From contig NZ_BAZR01000003.1 of assembly GCF_001315105.1 (NCBI RefSeq), forward strand, positions 248,001 to 312,000: 64,000 nucleotides of DNA, in the 5' to 3' direction. Of the stretch, positions 18,276-27,051 are shown piece by piece. Every line of letters starts with the position of its first letter. Position 1 is the first letter of the stretch. The position numbers were made by a program, and so were the translations under genes. The notes beneath the pieces are model-generated. The model made no database searches and was not told where the DNA came from. It saw nothing but the letters and a program-made list of their open reading frames with translations. Source of the stretch: Paenibacillus sp. JCM 10914. GTDB lineage: Bacteria > Bacillota > Bacilli > Paenibacillales > Paenibacillaceae.

Positions 18276-19412
18276 GTGCGTTTATTCTGGATATGGCTCG
18301 TATTTCTAATGGCTAGTTGGCTCTGTGCATTTCTTCCTGAGGTGGGTGGTGCGAGTCCAGGTGAGCTGCCTTGGAGGCTTGGCAGCAGCGCTGCCTTCTT
18401 CGCAGCTTTCTTTATCGTACCATTATTCCGGGGGAGTCCCGCTATGCTATTTGTCACTATATTGGTCGCCTCGATCTGTTCCATCATATCGCTTTGGCCA
18501 TCGAGCTCGAGTGATCTGAATCCTTACGCACTGCTTGTATATTCCATTCTTGCAGGAAAAGCGGTTTATCGACTATCGCCAGTCTATGCCGCTATGATTG
18601 GCGTTGTACTCACGATGGGGGCGATGCTGCCCGGCATGTTAGGTTTAACAGGGTTCCCTTGGCTGTACGTCGGAGTATACTCGCTTATGCTCGGATTCGC
18701 GCTAACTCTGTTTAAATTCATCGCATCACGGTATGAAGAAACCACGGCTCGCAATGAAACGCTTCTCAGCGAATATCGTAATATGAAACGTCGTCTCATC
18801 ACGGAAGAACAGCATGCTCGCCAAGAGGAGCGGGCACAGGTCGGGCGGGATATTCATGATTCAGTCGGACATAAGTTAACGGCACTCTTAATGCAATTGG
18901 AGATGCACCGGATGCAGAGCGACGATCGCACGGCTGAAGTTATGCAAGGACTCAAAGTATTGGCCAATGAAAGCCTGGAGGACACCAGGGACGCGGTCAG
19001 ATCGCTAAAGCAACAGGAAACAGGCGGGCTACCTGCGATCATGGGGTTGTTGCGTCGACTGGAATCCGAAAGTCTGATACGAGTAACCCTGACCGCGCGG
19101 CATGGTGCGTTAACGGCTCCGCTCCACAACAAGCAATCAATCGCCGTATACCGGGCAGTCCAGGAAGCGATGACTAACGCGATGAAGCATGGAAGTGCGC
19201 GTGAAGTGCATATCTTGTTTGAAGCACCAGGCGGCGGTTTGTTCCGTTTTGAGGTTACGAACCCCTGCAACCGAAGCAGAGGGGCATATGCCGAAGGGTT
19301 CGGATTAAAGTCTATGCGCGAGCGGATGGAGGGAGCTGGCGGCCAATTGGAGATTGCACAATTCGACAGCCAGTTTATCATACGTGGAACACTGAACATG
19401 TCGAAACCATGA
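18276..19412 (+). CDS. NarL-type (DesK/LiaS-like) sensor histidine kinase
   Basis: 378 residues. The N-terminal half has about five or six helices with almost no extracellular loop, as in DesK-type intramembrane sensors. A coiled segment follows, then HisKA_3 with the phosphorylated His in GRDIHDSVGHKLT (about residue 195). The ATPase domain has VQEAMTNAMKHG (N box) and AEGFGLKSMRERM (G box). GTG at 18276 is preferred because GGTGAGGG lies 8 nt upstream; GTG at 18261 has no site. Partner regulator starts 15 nt downstream. An adjacent ABC exporter suggests envelope stress or antimicrobial sensing (inference). Confidence 0.9.
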   Translation: MRLFWIWLVFLMASWLCAFLPEVGGASPGELPWRLGSSAAFFAAFFIVPLFRGSPAMLFVTILVASICSIISLWPSSSSDLNPYALLVYSILAGKAVYRLSPVYAAMIGVVLTMGAMLPGMLGLTGFPWLYVGVYSLMLGFALTLFKFIASRYEETTARNETLLSEYRNMKRRLITEEQHARQEERAQVGRDIHDSVGHKLTALLMQLEMHRMQSDDRTAEVMQGLKVLANESLEDTRDAVRSLKQQETGGLPAIMGLLRRLESESLIRVTLTARHGALTAPLHNKQSIAVYRAVQEAMTNAMKHGSAREVHILFEAPGGGLFRFEVTNPCNRSRGAYAEGFGLKSMRERMEGAGGQLEIAQFDSQFIIRGTLNMSKP

Positions 19413-19427
19413 TAAGGAGAGAAATCT

Positions 19428-20060
19428 ATGATACGCATATTGCTTGCAGAAGATCAGTCCATGGTTCGTCAAGGGTTGAGGATGATGATTGAGAGCGACG
19501 CGGAAATGAAAGTATCCGGTGAAGCTTGTAACGGTAGAGAGGCAATTGCCTTGTGCGAATCGCATATATACGATGTGGTTGTCCTCGACATCCGCATGCC
19601 GGAGATGGATGGACTTGAAGCGGCTCGTATCATCCGCGCTCGGTGGCCGCAGACCAAAGTGCTAATCCTTACCACATTTAACGATGATCAATACGCGGTG
19701 GACGCATTGCGAAGCGGAGCTAGCGGCTATATGCTGAAAGAGGCGGAACCGGATGCGTTAATCCGTTCCATTCGCAGTTGTTTGAACGGCGGATTGTCAT
19801 TGCAGGAGCATGTTGCGGCGAAAGTCATTCCGAGACTTCTTGAGGAGAAGAAACAGATAAGTGTGGATCCTTCCATAACGCCACGAGAATTATCGATCAT
19901 CCGACTGATCGGTGAAGGTCGCAGTAATCGCGAGATCGCCCTCGAATTGGGTTTATCTATCGGCACGGTAAAAAATCACGTCAGTCAGGTCATGGATAAG
20001 CTGGAACTTCGCGACCGGACGCAGTTAGCGATTTATGCAATCAGGCACAATGTCGTGTGA
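19428..20060 (+). CDS. NarL/FixJ family response regulator
   Basis: 210 residues. Receiver domain with acidic pocket ED at 8-9, phospho-acceptor Asp in VVLDIRMPEMDG near residue 54, Thr in ILTTFND near 80 and Lys in GYMLKEAE near 103. C-terminal LuxR-type HTH with ITPRELSIIRLIGEGRSNREIA and LSIGTVKNHVSQVMDKL. AAGGAGAG precedes the ATG. Cognate of the upstream kinase and likely activator of the ABC operon that begins 190 nt downstream. Confidence 0.95.
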   Translation: MIRILLAEDQSMVRQGLRMMIESDAEMKVSGEACNGREAIALCESHIYDVVVLDIRMPEMDGLEAARIIRARWPQTKVLILTTFNDDQYAVDALRSGASGYMLKEAEPDALIRSIRSCLNGGLSLQEHVAAKVIPRLLEEKKQISVDPSITPRELSIIRLIGEGRSNREIALELGLSIGTVKNHVSQVMDKLELRDRTQLAIYAIRHNVV

Positions 20061-20135
20061 ACAATTGCTTCAAGCAGCGTACATATCGATTTAACATGAC
20101 GGAAGTCATGGTTTACTTCATAACGGATGACTGAG

Positions 20136-20158
20136 GACAGTGATGACACTGTCTTTTT
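20136..20158 (+). terminator. rho-independent terminator after the two-component operon
   Basis: GACAGTG/CACTGTC stem with ATGA loop and five T. Confidence 0.8.
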
Positions 20159-20247
20159 CTATATATATTAAATGGCAGTGACGGATATTTAGTCCGAGGA
20201 GTGGGCAAGGCTGCATTCCTGAACAGAGTAGGATAGGAGCGTGTAAT

Positions 20248-21180
20248 ATGCTGGAAACGGTGGAACTGCGTAAAGTGTATAAGGGGAAAATAGCGGTACA
20301 AGAGGTTAGTCTGTATTTGGACCAAGGGGAGTCCGTCGGATTGATAGGTCCTAATGGTGCCGGGAAGTCGACGACGATTTCCATGATTTCTTCGCTGCTT
20401 AAACCGACAAGCGGCGATGTCCGCTTGCATGGAAAGAGCGTGATCCAACAACCGCAAGCGATCCGTAAAGTGCTTGGGGTGGTCCCACAAGAAATTGCGC
20501 TGTATGAGGAATTGACAGCGTATGAGAATCTTAAGTTTTTTGGTCGGGTATATGGTTTGAAAGGAAAGGAGCTTGAACAGAAAATTCAAGAGCTGCTGGA
20601 GATGGTAGGTTTGCGAGATCGACAGAAAGAGCTGATCAAGACGTATTCTGGCGGCATGAAGCGGAGGATTAATATTGTTGCAGCTCTTCTGCATGAACCT
20701 CAGATCGTCATCATGGATGAACCTACCGTAGGGATTGATCCACAGTCTCGCAACCATATCTTGGAGACGGTAAGGTTGCTCAATCGGGTGCAAGGCACAA
20801 CGGTGTTATATACAAGTCACTATATGGAAGAAGTGGAGCAACTGTGCCAAAGAATGTACATCATGGACCATGGACAAATCATCGCCGCGGGTACCCGTGA
20901 GGAACTGCAGCACATACTCGCAGGCGAAGATACCATCATCATTCAATTGAGTCATAAAGAGTTTGGCTTGACGCAGGAGCTAGAGTCATTTGAAAGTATT
21001 CGACAAGTGGAAGAGACTGAACAGGGATTAAAGCTGATCGTGATCAAGAACAGTCCGATCATGTCAAGAATTGTACAGGCCGCAGAGCGCCATCATGTAC
21101 AAATATTGAACATTCATGTCCAATCGCCTAGTCTCGAAGATGTATTTCTTCATTTGACTGGCCGAACGTTACGGGATTAA
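20248..21180 (+). CDS. ABC-2 exporter ATP-binding protein
   Basis: 310 residues with complete nucleotide-binding motifs: Walker A GPNGAGKST near residue 35, Q loop VVPQEIALYEEL, signature YSGGMKRR near 137, Walker B IVIMDEPTVGIDPQ and the switch His in YTSHYMEE. The C-terminal 80 residues form the small domain usual in NatA/DrrA-type exporters. Two permease genes follow with 14-nt spacing and an ATG/stop overlap. Drug, peptide or Na+ export is typical for the family; no substrate can be assigned. Confidence 0.95.
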   Translation: MLETVELRKVYKGKIAVQEVSLYLDQGESVGLIGPNGAGKSTTISMISSLLKPTSGDVRLHGKSVIQQPQAIRKVLGVVPQEIALYEELTAYENLKFFGRVYGLKGKELEQKIQELLEMVGLRDRQKELIKTYSGGMKRRINIVAALLHEPQIVIMDEPTVGIDPQSRNHILETVRLLNRVQGTTVLYTSHYMEEVEQLCQRMYIMDHGQIIAAGTREELQHILAGEDTIIIQLSHKEFGLTQELESFESIRQVEETEQGLKLIVIKNSPIMSRIVQAAERHHVQILNIHVQSPSLEDVFLHLTGRTLRD

Positions 21181-21194
21181 GGGGGCGCGCGACT

Positions 21195-22478
21195 TTGAGT
21201 GTATTTTTCAAAAAAGACTTTCTGGTGTACTGGAGAGACCGCAAAGAGATGTTGATTGCGCTGCTCCTGCCGATCGCACTCATCCTGACCCTTGGATTCA
21301 CGATGCCAAATTGGGTGGAGAATGCTAACGAGTCTCTGGACATGAAGGTTGCGCTAGTGGACAGCAACGAACATGGTGCTGGACTAACAGCATTTCAGAA
21401 AAGCCTCGAGGGCCGAGTGTCCCAAGAACAAATGGCGAGTATACGGCCGGCAGCTTCCGAATTCGATCCGAAAACACACTTGATGCAATTGTTTGAAGAT
21501 GAGGAAGTCAAAGGGTTTCTCGAGGTTTCTGTGATGGAAGAAGCAACTGCGATGGAAGCACTCGATATTGAGAAGGTGACGGCCGTTATTACGATACCAG
21601 AAGGTTATACTCTGGCTGCTCTCGATAAGCTTTTTCTAAACGAAGGGGATGGCGCAGCATTAACTATTACCGCGCAAGAAGATTCCATAAAGGTGAGCGT
21701 TCTGCACAATATACTGAGCGGTTACCTGAATCAAGTCAACTTTCATGCGGCTGTGACGAATGCAATGGGAAGCCAATCCGGTGCATCGCAAACGGAATTT
21801 ACGGAGACGATCACGCAAAGTCCGAGGGGCGGACTTGAAGAGATCGAAGGGGTGCAGATGATCACCTCGTTTCAATATTACACCATTGCAATCAGTATTT
21901 TCTTTGCTTTATCCATATCGACTACGACCGCTTCCAAATCTATTACGGAAAAGCGGGAACAAGTGTTCATGCGCATGCTGCTGGCCGGAATGCGCCCATA
22001 CCGTTACCTGACGGGCAAGGTCATCTCAACGTTCTGCATGTCGTTGATGCAACTGAGTGTTATCATCGTCTGTTCGCATTTTATTTTTCGTTTGTTTCCG
22101 GGTCGCTCGCTATCCTTTTGGGTAGGAATGGCGATTATCCTCATATTGTTATGTTTCGCGGTGTCGGCACTTTCCGCGTTATTCACGGCGTTATTATTCC
22201 GAATGAACGATGCGGATGTAGCGATCGGCTTTGCATTCGTTCTGCTGGTTGTGTTAGGCGTGGTAGGCGGCAATCTAGTGCCGATGTATATACTACCGGA
22301 TTGGGTTATGAATGTGGGCAGAGTCACGCCTAATGGCATAACATTAACATCCCTGATTCAATGGATTCAAGGAGGTACTTTCCAGGATATGTGGAACTCC
22401 ATCCTATACTTAGGCACCTTCTTTGTTGTCGTTATGGCAGCAAGCCTGTGGATTTTCCCGAGAAGGGGGCACATCTAA
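21195..22478 (+). CDS. ABC-2 type permease subunit 1
   Basis: 427 residues, TTG start. A first helix (MLIALLLPIALILTLGF) is followed by a large extracytoplasmic domain of about 190 residues and then five helices from about residue 225 on, the ABC2_membrane_3 (YhaP/NatB-like) layout. The cytoplasmic motif KSITEKREQVFMRMLLAG near 250 is the coupling segment. Its stop overlaps the start of the next permease, so the two are made in equal amounts and likely form a heterodimer. Confidence 0.9.
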   Translation: MSVFFKKDFLVYWRDRKEMLIALLLPIALILTLGFTMPNWVENANESLDMKVALVDSNEHGAGLTAFQKSLEGRVSQEQMASIRPAASEFDPKTHLMQLFEDEEVKGFLEVSVMEEATAMEALDIEKVTAVITIPEGYTLAALDKLFLNEGDGAALTITAQEDSIKVSVLHNILSGYLNQVNFHAAVTNAMGSQSGASQTEFTETITQSPRGGLEEIEGVQMITSFQYYTIAISIFFALSISTTTASKSITEKREQVFMRMLLAGMRPYRYLTGKVISTFCMSLMQLSVIIVCSHFIFRLFPGRSLSFWVGMAIILILLCFAVSALSALFTALLFRMNDADVAIGFAFVLLVVLGVVGGNLVPMYILPDWVMNVGRVTPNGITLTSLIQWIQGGTFQDMWNSILYLGTFFVVVMAASLWIFPRRGHI

Positions 22479-23581
22479 TGTTTCCCATATTGCTGTCACA
22501 GTGGATGAAAGACAAGCGTAATCCGTCGATGGTCCTGCTGTTTATTGGTCTTAGTATTGTGGCGACCTTGATGTTCGGTGGCAACATAAACAATAAAATG
22601 AAGATTGATGTTTTTGGAGAAGGCGGAGCGTTCAATGAATCGCAATCCAGGTGGATCGAATTGTTAAATGAGAGCGATACGCTCGAATTCAACATTCAGA
22701 ATGAACAAACTGCACGAACAAAGGTCCGGGAAGGCCGTGCGGATTTAGCCGTGAAGCTAATGGAAAATGATTATCGGATGATTGTCGCAGTCGACAATTC
22801 GAACGTCCATTTAGTAGAGCAGCATATTCAGTCTGTCTTTGCCAAAGAAATACAACTGCGTGCCCTATCGGTAATGTCAGGGGATGAGAAGAACTTTCGT
22901 GAGAGCGTGGAGTCTTTCATGGAGACTCCGCCTCTAAGAATGCATGTGCTGACACCGGAAGGAGAAGAACTCGTCCAGTATGACATGTCTTTGCAACTGC
23001 TCTATGGTTTCTCTCTGTTTCTGGTCATGTTCACGGTTGGCTTCAAGGTGAATACGATTACCAAGGATAAGACGTCGGGAATCTGGAATCGGTTGATTCT
23101 TTCGCCCGTGAGAAAGGCGGAGATGTATCTAGGTCATTTGATCTATAGTACTCTGATCGGGATGAGCCAGGTGATTATTGTATTGTTGATCTTCCGGTTT
23201 GGCTTTGGATTTCATTTCGGTGATCGATATGGACTATTGCTGTTCATCATCGCAATATATATCTTGACAATCGTAGCGATGTCGATGCTTCTTGTGGGTA
23301 TCCTTCAGTCACCAGAACAATTCAACATGTTGTTCCCTTCCATTATTCCAATCATGCCGCTCATTAGCGGGGTCTATATGCCACCGGGACTGATTACGAA
23401 TCCGATTCTGCTCAGTATTGCAGAGATCATTCCGTTGACGCATGCGATGGAAGCTTTGACTACAGTCTCTATGTACGGTGCAGGATGGTCAGAGGTGTGG
23501 ATTCCGATCTCCAAGCTCATGCTCATTGCTGTACTGTGTATGGGGGTCGGTATCAATTTAATGGAGCGTCAACATGTGTAG
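22478..23581 (+). CDS. ABC-2 type permease subunit 2
   Basis: 367 residues starting MFPILLSQWMKDKRNP; the ATG overlaps the preceding stop (TAATG). Same topology as subunit 1 with a shorter outer domain. TKDKTSGIWNRLILSPVRKAEMYLGH is the coupling segment. The end of the gene abuts the SDR remnant, so rearrangement may have occurred just after the stop. Confidence 0.9.
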   Translation: MFPILLSQWMKDKRNPSMVLLFIGLSIVATLMFGGNINNKMKIDVFGEGGAFNESQSRWIELLNESDTLEFNIQNEQTARTKVREGRADLAVKLMENDYRMIVAVDNSNVHLVEQHIQSVFAKEIQLRALSVMSGDEKNFRESVESFMETPPLRMHVLTPEGEELVQYDMSLQLLYGFSLFLVMFTVGFKVNTITKDKTSGIWNRLILSPVRKAEMYLGHLIYSTLIGMSQVIIVLLIFRFGFGFHFGDRYGLLLFIIAIYILTIVAMSMLLVGILQSPEQFNMLFPSIIPIMPLISGVYMPPGLITNPILLSIAEIIPLTHAMEALTTVSMYGAGWSEVWIPISKLMLIAVLCMGVGINLMERQHV

Positions 23582-23607
23582 ATGACCAAAGCAAGCCAGG
23601 GCTAGAT

Positions 23608-23703
23608 TCGGACTTGATATCGGATGAAGTTGCCAATCTCGTACTATACCTCGCTTCAGACGTGTCCAGTTATTCTACTGGATCCGAATTCGTAGCGCGT
23701 AAT
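23608..23703 (+). pseudogene. remnant of a short-chain dehydrogenase C terminus
   Basis: About 30 codons (SDEVANLVLYLASDVSSYSTGSEFVA) match the strongly conserved C-terminal end of SDR oxidoreductases, where the sequence normally continues to VDGG. No start, cofactor motif or YxxxK lies upstream, because the ABC permease ends 30 nt before. This looks like the leftover of a deletion that removed most of an SDR gene. A terminator follows. Confidence 0.7.
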
Positions 23704-23723
23704 AGAATTGCATTATGGCATCA

Positions 23724-23758
23724 GCCGCTTTCCGTACCAGAGGAGAGCGGCTTTTTTC
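23724..23758 (+). terminator. rho-independent terminator
   Basis: AGCCGCT...AGCGGCT stem with extra CC/GG pairs and six T. It probably belonged to the lost SDR gene and now ends the ABC operon. Confidence 0.8.
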
Positions 23759-23906
23759 TGCTCCGTTGGGAAGCAATGGAGGAATAATTCAGGGCATCCG
23801 CAGTCCGGATTGCAGAATCAGCTTAAGAAAAACTTTAGATTATCCCTAATATTCCTTAAGTTTTTGTGGTTACACTGGAATACAAAGAGAGAGGGAGATG
23901 TTGTAG

Positions 23907-24812
23907 TTGAAAAAATGTTTGATATTACTCGTCATTGTTCTGTTGATTGGCTGCGAATCGGCCCCGGGGCTGATATCACGCGATCAAGGGATGAGCGGAG
24001 GCGGTGAGGGACAAGCCTCAGAGGTTGAACCCGATGCTCCGAATCCGTCAGAGGAAGCGGGAAATTACGATACGGTATCGCTGTCTTCGGAACAAGTAAC
24101 GCGCGGAAACCTGGTACTGGTCAACAAGGATTATCCAATAGATCCTGTGGCGGTTCCTAACGATATCCTTAATCTATATGACTATCCAGAGATGACCGAA
24201 GGTTATGTGCTGCTCGATAATAGGATTCGCCTGTCCAGGTATGTGGTCGAGCAGTTTAAGCTCATGATTCAGGCGGCAGATCAAGATGGAGTTAACCATT
24301 TCATGATTAGTAGCGGGTACCGGGATAATGAAGAGCAAGAGGAGTTGTATCGCGATAAAGGATCGGATTACGCACTGCCGGCCGGCCATAGCGAACATAA
24401 TCTTGGCTTGTCATTGGATATAGGATCTACGCAGAAGGCTATTGATCGATCACCCGAAGGAAAATGGCTGCGACGTCATGCATGGGAATACGGATTTATT
24501 CTGAGATATCCTGAAGATAAGACGGCTATCACCGGCATTCAATTCGAACCATGGCATTTCCGCTATGTTGGATTGCCTCACAGTCTGATTATGCATGAGC
24601 TTGACTACACGTTGGAGGAGTATCTGGACTTTTTGAGACAAGAAGGGGTTTATACGACAGAAGTCAAAGGTATGCCATATGAGATTCGATATATTCCGGC
24701 AACGGGTGCAGATCTCCGAGTTGATGTTCCATCCGGCCTAGAGTATGAAGTATCCGGCGATAATGTAGGCGGACTGATTATAACTCTTCCAATGGGCACT
24801 GACGGGAAATAA
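23907..24812 (+). CDS. VanY-type D-Ala-D-Ala carboxypeptidase lipoprotein
   Basis: 301 residues, TTG start with GAGGGAG upstream. The signal peptide ends in lipobox LLIGC (Cys16), and an acidic linker follows. The M15B peptidase domain has SGYRDNEEQEELY, zinc ligands in GHSEHNLGLSLDIG (His and Asp) and EPWHFRYVG (His). It trims terminal D-Ala from peptidoglycan precursors at the outer membrane face. The stop overlaps the start of a VanZ-like gene. No vanHAX genes are present, so this is likely housekeeping or a mild glycopeptide tolerance factor, not a resistance operon. Confidence 0.9.
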   Translation: MKKCLILLVIVLLIGCESAPGLISRDQGMSGGGEGQASEVEPDAPNPSEEAGNYDTVSLSSEQVTRGNLVLVNKDYPIDPVAVPNDILNLYDYPEMTEGYVLLDNRIRLSRYVVEQFKLMIQAADQDGVNHFMISSGYRDNEEQEELYRDKGSDYALPAGHSEHNLGLSLDIGSTQKAIDRSPEGKWLRRHAWEYGFILRYPEDKTAITGIQFEPWHFRYVGLPHSLIMHELDYTLEEYLDFLRQEGVYTTEVKGMPYEIRYIPATGADLRVDVPSGLEYEVSGDNVGGLIITLPMGTDGK

Positions 24813-25324
24813 TGAGATTATTAAAAGGATTACTGTGGACAACGTATCTATTGTATCTCTACGTATTAATTAAAGTGATTCTGTTCAAGTTCGGAGCAGT
24901 GGATATATCCTTTCTGTGGCAGCAATGGTTCCAAGCGCTGGACAATCCAGATTCCGTTTATAATCGGCTGGATCGCGCAAACTTCACGCCATTCAAGTCC
25001 ATAAGAGTGAATGTGAGTCGGCTATCGGATACGCATCACATGATGCATTTCTTCGGGAACATCGCTATATTTATCCCAAACGGTGTCTTCATGGGGTTCA
25101 TGTTCCGGCAGTATCGCTTCATCGCCGCTTTTCTGAGCTCGTTCATGCTTAGCCTGGGTCTGGAGTGTTCACAGATTTTCTTTGCTATGGGCAGCTTTGA
25201 TGTAGATGATCTCATTCTAAATACAGCTGGGGGTATCTTAGGATACGTGATATTCATAGTGTTGGACGGGATTTATACGAGGGAGCAGCATATCCATCAA
25301 GAGAAAGAGCGCGTGAGGAACTGA
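24812..25324 (+). CDS. VanZ-like membrane protein
   Basis: 170 residues with four or five helices and VanZ family features: ANFTPFKSI near residue 50, FFGNIAIFIPNGVFMGF near 88, ECSQIFFAMGSFDVDDLILNTAGGILGY near 125. The ATG overlaps the VanY stop (TAATG). VanZ proteins lower teicoplanin susceptibility by an unknown mechanism; coupling with VanY implies a shared cell-wall role. Confidence 0.9.
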   Translation: MRLLKGLLWTTYLLYLYVLIKVILFKFGAVDISFLWQQWFQALDNPDSVYNRLDRANFTPFKSIRVNVSRLSDTHHMMHFFGNIAIFIPNGVFMGFMFRQYRFIAAFLSSFMLSLGLECSQIFFAMGSFDVDDLILNTAGGILGYVIFIVLDGIYTREQHIHQEKERVRN

Positions 25325-25348
25325 GTTAATGTTCCTGCGCGCGCTCTT
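25305..25348. terminator. bidirectional terminator
   Basis: AAGAGCGCG pairs with CGCGCTCTT and AGGAAC with GTTCCT. It overlaps the VanZ stop and serves the convergent sigma-factor gene too. Confidence 0.75.
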
Positions 25349-25354
25349 GTTTGA

Positions 25355-26572
25355 TTATGAATATTTATTCGAGAGTGCTTTTACCCACCGGGCATGAAAT
25401 TCCGTTTCTGTACATTGGAAGATACCGGTGAAGTCATCTGGACGACGTATGAGCTTGTTTAATGATTCCAGTCCGTACTGTTCAAGGATGTACGCCGTCA
25501 GCAAATAAGCGAATTGAAAACCTTGCTCCCCGAACTGCCAACTGTCATCGTTAAGTTCTTGTAATGTGGGGACCGAACCGCTCTTTATCGCGTCAGCGGT
25601 AGTATTCCGAATGAAATCCGGCGTCATTTGCTGTGCCTCATAACCACCGATGCCTTGACACAACCACTTCGGAGCATTTGGATTAATGTCGTTAACCAAC
25701 CACATCGCATACAGATGAAGGGTAGACCGTAGAATGGAATGATACGTATGCTCTGGACCCGGGCTGAGTGGAGAGACGATTTGCAGCGTGTTGTTACTGT
25801 AAGTTCCCATGAACCAAGATGGAGCATCGTCTTCGCCCACGGCTTGATGAAATGCTGGAAGGTCAGGATAAATCTCGATTGTAATCTTGGAAGGCTTGTG
25901 ATTATACTTGGCTGCAAGCTGCTCCACGTTATTTTTCAGTTCATTTAGTATATCCCGATGTACCTGGGAATGTTGATCTTCGGTTATATTCTTGCTTTCA
26001 ATCGTTACTAGATCTTGAATTGACTTCATGGCTAGCGCACCCCATTCTTTAAGATTTACTCGTAATTTCTCCAACGCACGATACAATCGATTCTTCACGG
26101 CGCTTTCCCGCATACCCACGATCTTGGATACTTCATTTAGCGTACAATCCGCGAAGAACCGTAATGAAATAATTTGCTGATCCAACTCGCTTAACTGCTG
26201 CATAGCAACACTGATATCAATGCGAATATCGATATATCGGGCAAAATCAACGGATATCGACTGTGTTTCATATTCCATGAAGTCATACGTCGTCTCGCTC
26301 TTCCGAGAGTTGCTCCGATATTCATTCTTCATCACATTTTGAGCGATCCGAAAAATCCAGGTGAACAGGCTGGACTTACCTCGAAATCGATGAAGATTCT
26401 CCATCGCCTTGAGGAATACCTGTTGTGTCAGATCTTCGGCTGCGGCTTCATTGACCTTCAGTGCAAAGTAGTGGCGAATTCGCATTCGATAATGATGGTA
26501 AGTGTGTTCAAAATCGTGAATGGTTCCCTGAGCATCCGGATATTCAGGGAGTTTGTCATGAGCTCGTGACAT
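25355..26572 (-). CDS. sigma-70 family (ECF) factor fused to a degenerate gluzincin-like domain
   Basis: 405 residues. Residues 1-180 are an ECF sigma factor: region 2 with DLTQQVFLKAMENLHRFRGKSSLFTWIFRIAQN and region 4 with LSELDQQIISLRFFADCTLNEVSKIVGMRESAVKNRLYRAL. Residues about 200-405 resemble peptidase-MA-type gluzincins. Where such enzymes have HExxH, this one reads RSTLHLYAMWL, so Glu and one His are lost; KWLCQGIGGYEAQ keeps the shape of the downstream motif. The domain is probably a sensor or binding module. The ATG at 26572 has GAGGAGGT 8 nt upstream; an ATG at 26635 lacks one. No anti-sigma gene is adjacent. Confidence 0.85.
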   Translation of the reverse strand: MSRAHDKLPEYPDAQGTIHDFEHTYHHYRMRIRHYFALKVNEAAAEDLTQQVFLKAMENLHRFRGKSSLFTWIFRIAQNVMKNEYRSNSRKSETTYDFMEYETQSISVDFARYIDIRIDISVAMQQLSELDQQIISLRFFADCTLNEVSKIVGMRESAVKNRLYRALEKLRVNLKEWGALAMKSIQDLVTIESKNITEDQHSQVHRDILNELKNNVEQLAAKYNHKPSKITIEIYPDLPAFHQAVGEDDAPSWFMGTYSNNTLQIVSPLSPGPEHTYHSILRSTLHLYAMWLVNDINPNAPKWLCQGIGGYEAQQMTPDFIRNTTADAIKSGSVPTLQELNDDSWQFGEQGFQFAYLLTAYILEQYGLESLNKLIRRPDDFTGIFQCTETEFHARWVKALSNKYS

Positions 26573-26724
26573 CAGTAAGAACCTCCTCTTGACCTTACAC
26601 TTAATTAGACACCGGAGAGGGGAGAAAAGCCACAACGATATTTCATAAGCATCGATTTAGCGTTTGATTGTCGGTTGGGCATATATGAAATTGCGCTGCG
26701 AGTATTGGTATCAGCTCGTGTACG

Positions 26725-26781
26725 AAATAGAAGCCATAGCGGTCTCAGGATGTTATTCCTTCGCCACGATGGCTTCTATTT
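26725..26781. terminator. long hairpin, possible terminator
   Basis: A perfect 13-bp inverted repeat AAATAGAAGCCAT/ATGGCTTCTATTT with a 31-nt loop. It lies between the MFS gene and the sigma-factor gene on the minus strand. Without a T run the terminator call is moderate. Confidence 0.5.
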
Positions 26782-26828
26782 GGTGTAAATCTCGATGAAG
26801 GGGTGCTCAATTTGCGAAAGGATGCGTA

Positions 26829-27015
26829 TGTGCAGGCTTTTACGTTGGAATTGACCCCGTTAGAGGAAAAAGAGGCAAATATGCAGGTTTTTATCATTCA
26901 TATCGTCCAGTTTGCCCTAACCCGGCTTAAAAGCCTGCACTTTTGCAGGTATTTCGTAGAAATGTGATGTTTGCTCTGCTAAAGCCTGCACTATTGCAGG
27001 TATTCCGTAAACACG
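26829..27015. repeat. tandem array of four TGCAGG repeat units
   Basis: TGCAGG followed by T-rich sequence occurs at 26831, 26882, 26944 and 26995, so the spacing is 51, 62 and 51 nt. The last two units are near identical: AAAGCCTGCACTTTTGCAGG and AAAGCCTGCACTATTGCAGG, each continuing TATT(T/C)CGTA. Each of these has a CCTGCA/TGCAGG hairpin. They lie in a 480-nt gap between the MFS and sigma-factor genes. I recall similar TGCAGG repeats between genes in Paenibacillus; function unknown. Confidence 0.7.
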
Positions 27016-27051
27016 CCACGATAACGCTGCCTAAGCCTTTTAAGCCTTCAT

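Noticed and set aside
20113-20793. 226-codon minus-strand frame over the ABC ATP-binding gene
   Set aside because: Antisense to a complete nucleotide-binding domain; composition is not protein-like.
23907-25324. Vancomycin resistance operon
   Set aside because: Only VanY- and VanZ-like genes are present; vanH, ligase, vanX and vanRS are missing.
26829-27015. Possible CRISPR array at the TGCAGG repeats
   Set aside because: Units are not identical, spacing alternates 51/62/51 nt, only four units exist and no cas genes are in the window.
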